The notes under the pieces were generated by a model, which did not search any database, had not been told where the DNA came from, and saw only the letters and a program-made list of their open reading frames with translations. 64,000 bases of DNA from JBKBUF01 sp046290815. Lineage in GTDB: Bacteria > Bacteroidota > Bacteroidia > Cytophagales > Cytophagaceae. This document shows, one piece after another, positions 62,063 through 64,000 of the stretch; the first letter of the stretch is position 1; every line of letters starts with the position of its first letter. The stretch lies in contig JBKBUF010000007.1 in NCBI GenBank assembly GCA_046290815.1, forward strand, positions 105,517 to 169,516, read 5' to 3'. Position numbers and translations under genes: made by a program.

Positions 62063-63349
62063 ATGGCAGTAGATATTTTGCTGGGATTGCAATGGGGTGA
62101 TGAAGGAAAAGGAAAGATAGTTGATTACATGGCTCCTGCTTACCAGGTGGTGGCAAGATTTCAGGGAGGGCCTAATGCAGGTCATACACTTGAGTTTGAT
62201 GGAATAAAACATGTATTACATCAGATACCTTCCGGTATATTTCATCCTTCTATAAAAAATATTATTGGCAATGGGGTAGTGTTGGATCCTGTTATTTTTA
62301 AGAAGGAAATTGACGGACTGGCAAAATATAATGTTGATTATAAATCCAATTTATTTGTTAGTAAAAAAGCTCAGATAATCCTTCCGACGCATAGGTTGCT
62401 TGATGCAGTATATGAAAATTCTAAAGGTGAGAAAAAAATCGGTTCTACTTTAAAAGGTATAGGTCCAACTTATCAGGACAAGATCGCACGTCAGGGATTA
62501 AGAGTAGGAGATATATTGTCCGAAAACTTTAAAGAAAAATACAGAAAGCTTACAGATTATCACAAGACCATACTTGAGTTCTATCAGTTCGACTACTCGT
62601 CATTATCTTCTATTGAGGCTGATTTTTTTGCTGCTATTGATTTTCTTAAAGGATTAAAACTAGTCGATAGTGAATACCTGATTAATCAATATATAAAAGA
62701 AGGTAAAACAATTCTTGCTGAAGGAGCTCAGGGTTCATTACTTGATATTGATTTTGGTTCTTATCCATATGTTACATCTTCCAATACAATGGCTGCAGGG
62801 GCATGTACAGGATTGGGTATTGCTCCGTCGCATGTAGGACAGGTTTTCGGGATTTTTAAAGCATATTGTACCAGAGTCGGAGGAGGTCCTTTTCCAACCG
62901 AGTTAAATAATGCAGAAGGTGAAACACTAAGAAAAGAAGGGAATGAGTTTGGATCGACAACCGGTCGGCCGAGAAGATGCGGATGGATTGACCTTCCTGC
63001 CTTAAAATATGCCATTATGTTGAATGGCGTTACCCAGCTTTTGATGATGAAAGCGGATGTGCTGAACAGCTTTTCTGAGATTAAAGCATGTACACATTAT
63101 AAATTAAAAGACGGATCTTTGGTGGATGTTCTTCCTTTTGATATGATCGAAACAGACCTGGAACCTGTTTTTGTTAATTTTCCCGGATGGAACACCAGCC
63201 TTAAAGGATCCGAAACTTTCGAGCAATTACCATCTCAACTGCTTAATTATGTATCCTTTCTGGAGCAGGAGCTGAAAGTTCCGATTACGGTGATTTCGGT
63301 AGGACCTGACAGAAAACAGACCATTATGAGATCTCCAGTAATGGTGTAG
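62063..63349 (+). CDS. purA: Adenylosuccinate synthetase
   Basis: A 428-aa GTP-dependent enzyme joining IMP and aspartate in AMP synthesis. The P-loop-like QWGDEGKGK is at 10-18 with the catalytic Asp13, then GGPNAGHT (catalytic His), STLKGIGPTYQDK, EGAQGSLLDIDFGSYPYVTSS, and TTGRPRRCGWIDL. Length is normal. It is the last gene of the Fur-STAS-purA unit. Confidence 0.96.
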   Translation: MAVDILLGLQWGDEGKGKIVDYMAPAYQVVARFQGGPNAGHTLEFDGIKHVLHQIPSGIFHPSIKNIIGNGVVLDPVIFKKEIDGLAKYNVDYKSNLFVSKKAQIILPTHRLLDAVYENSKGEKKIGSTLKGIGPTYQDKIARQGLRVGDILSENFKEKYRKLTDYHKTILEFYQFDYSSLSSIEADFFAAIDFLKGLKLVDSEYLINQYIKEGKTILAEGAQGSLLDIDFGSYPYVTSSNTMAAGACTGLGIAPSHVGQVFGIFKAYCTRVGGGPFPTELNNAEGETLRKEGNEFGSTTGRPRRCGWIDLPALKYAIMLNGVTQLLMMKADVLNSFSEIKACTHYKLKDGSLVDVLPFDMIETDLEPVFVNFPGWNTSLKGSETFEQLPSQLLNYVSFLEQELKVPITVISVGPDRKQTIMRSPVMV

Positions 63350-63389
63350 GTTTTTCATTAAAATTAATCAAATTATTTTCAGAAGTTTT

Positions 63390-63420
63390 TTTGCGGGAGT
63401 TGTTTTCTTATCTATCTTTG
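63390..63420 (+). promoter_or_regulatory. Promoter P1 of the right-edge leader
   Basis: TTTG (63390-63393), 19 bp, TATCTTTG (63413-63420). Both boxes are consensus. Confidence 0.6.
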
Positions 63421-63646
63421 CACTCCCTTTACGGTTTCCCGATTAAATTTTTGATTGTGGAACCTAATACTATGAAGGAAAGGTTAAAAATCCGGATGTT
63501 CGGAATTGTATTTTAGTAGGAAGTACATTTATTGATTGAATTGATTGTTTTTTCTGGAATAATTGGAATCTTTTCCAGTTGTTATTGATTAATGAATAGG
63601 GCCAATAAAGATTTGTGATTGTTTTTAAAATAATTTCAATTTTTAT

Positions 63647-63678
63647 TTTGAATTAGTTTAAAAATGCTTTTATCTTTG
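63647..63678 (+). promoter_or_regulatory. Promoter P2 of the right-edge leader
   Basis: TTTG (63647-63650), 20 bp, TATCTTTG (63671-63678). Both boxes are consensus. A third, weaker match (CATCTTTG, 63779-63786) follows. Confidence 0.62.
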
Positions 63679-64000
63679 CAGCCTGTTCTTTTAAAATGAA
63701 GTAGAAAATGTGAGGAAGATGTGAATAATCCAATGAAAAAAAATTGAATTTTTCCTGGATTGTTAATTTTTAATCCTTCATCTTTGTATCACCGGAAAAT
63801 TTCAGAGTTGATGAACTATTGAAGCTATTTCTGGCGTTAATTGTCGGGCACAAAAGAGTGCTGCAAATGTCGAAAGACAAAAAGTTCTTTGAGGATATAG
63901 ATTGAATAACAAACCGCTTGAGTAGGTAAAACCTAGTCAAGAAACCAAGATCTGAGCGAGACAGACATAAAAGTTACATACATGATATGTGACGATCTTA

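Larger units (their letters stand above)
63350..64000 (+). promoter_or_regulatory. Gene-free promoter and leader region, probably of a ribosomal RNA operon
   Basis: This 651-bp stretch holds no plausible coding frame. It carries two consensus promoters and one weaker one, all reading rightward, then a stretch with AGTTCTTTGAGG (63883-63894), similar to the boxA antitermination element in rRNA leaders (TTCTTTGA type in Bacteroidota). The 16S gene start itself is not reached. The assignment rests on promoter stacking, the boxA-like motif and absence of frames. Another stable RNA cannot be excluded. Confidence 0.5.

Noticed and set aside
61832..62212. 126-codon antisense frame across the STAS/purA junction
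   Set aside because: It overlaps two well-supported genes and its sequence follows their codon pattern in reverse.
1..64000. CRISPR array or defence island
   Set aside because: No regularly spaced repeats of 25-40 bp with unique spacers and no cas, restriction or known defence genes were seen. The only tandem array has a 14-bp period.

Overview
The window is one contiguous chromosomal stretch from a member of the Bacteroidota, most likely a pigmented member of the Cytophagales. The genus cannot be fixed from sequence alone. The signs are low GC with AT-rich spacers, repeated promoters of the Bacteroidota type (TTTG near -33, TAnnTTTG near -7), families largely confined to this phylum (DUF4421, DUF5686 fused to a carboxypeptidase-like regulatory domain), a fused-domain lycopene cyclase, a complete run of menaquinone genes, and lipid A and heptose genes of a diderm cell. 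Almost all genes are housekeeping or envelope genes. I see no prophage, transposase or CRISPR array.

Layout. 1-7.7 kb: PAP2 phosphatase (start probably cut by the window edge), TlpA-like thioredoxin lipoprotein, bifunctional PBP1A, an Fpg/Nei glycosylase with an incomplete zinc finger, a lipoprotein, a LexA-like S24 regulator and two unknown cytosolic proteins. 7.9-16.5 kb: a CPA2 antiporter facing a carotenoid operon on the minus strand (crtI-crtB-photolyase-crtZ-lycopene cyclase), preceded by a CarH-type MerR/B12 regulator and a small TonB-domain protein. 16.6-23.6 kb: a lipoprotein, then the menaquinone run (thioesterase-menF-menD-menB-menE, minus strand) and a histidine phosphatase. 23.8-31 kb: desaturase, pyruvate dehydrogenase E2, HslV, two ACP-phosphodiesterase family paralogues, a YdcF-like lipoprotein and a DUF4421 protein. 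31-41.4 kb: IcmF mutase, glycogen debranching enzyme, and a DUF5686/patatin pair. 41.5-48 kb: lepA-folD-queE, an OmpA/PD40 protein and two paralogous lipoproteins.

48-50.2 kb is the most unusual part. An M48/Ste24 protease gene is cut in two by a precise 944-bp insertion (48657-49600). The insertion carries one unknown gene followed by a 158-bp inverted-repeat site that looks like an integron attC. Removing it rejoins the protease frame exactly (415 codons), with no target duplication. 50.2-64 kb: hldD, a BtuF/BtuC-like importer without its ATPase, queD, lpxB, clpX, clpP, tig, tRNA-Leu(TAG), rsh, a Fur-family regulator, a STAS protein, purA and, at the right edge, a promoter-rich leader that probably precedes a ribosomal RNA operon.

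How the parts connect. The carotenoid operon also carries a photolyase and sits next to a regulator with the complete cobalamin-binding signature of light sensor CarH. An identical operator-like inverted repeat (TGTTTAR-N16-TTAAACA) lies upstream of both crtI and the regulator, so a light- and B12-controlled photoprotection regulon is a good working model. IcmF also needs adenosylcobalamin, and the BtuFC-like pair may import a corrinoid.
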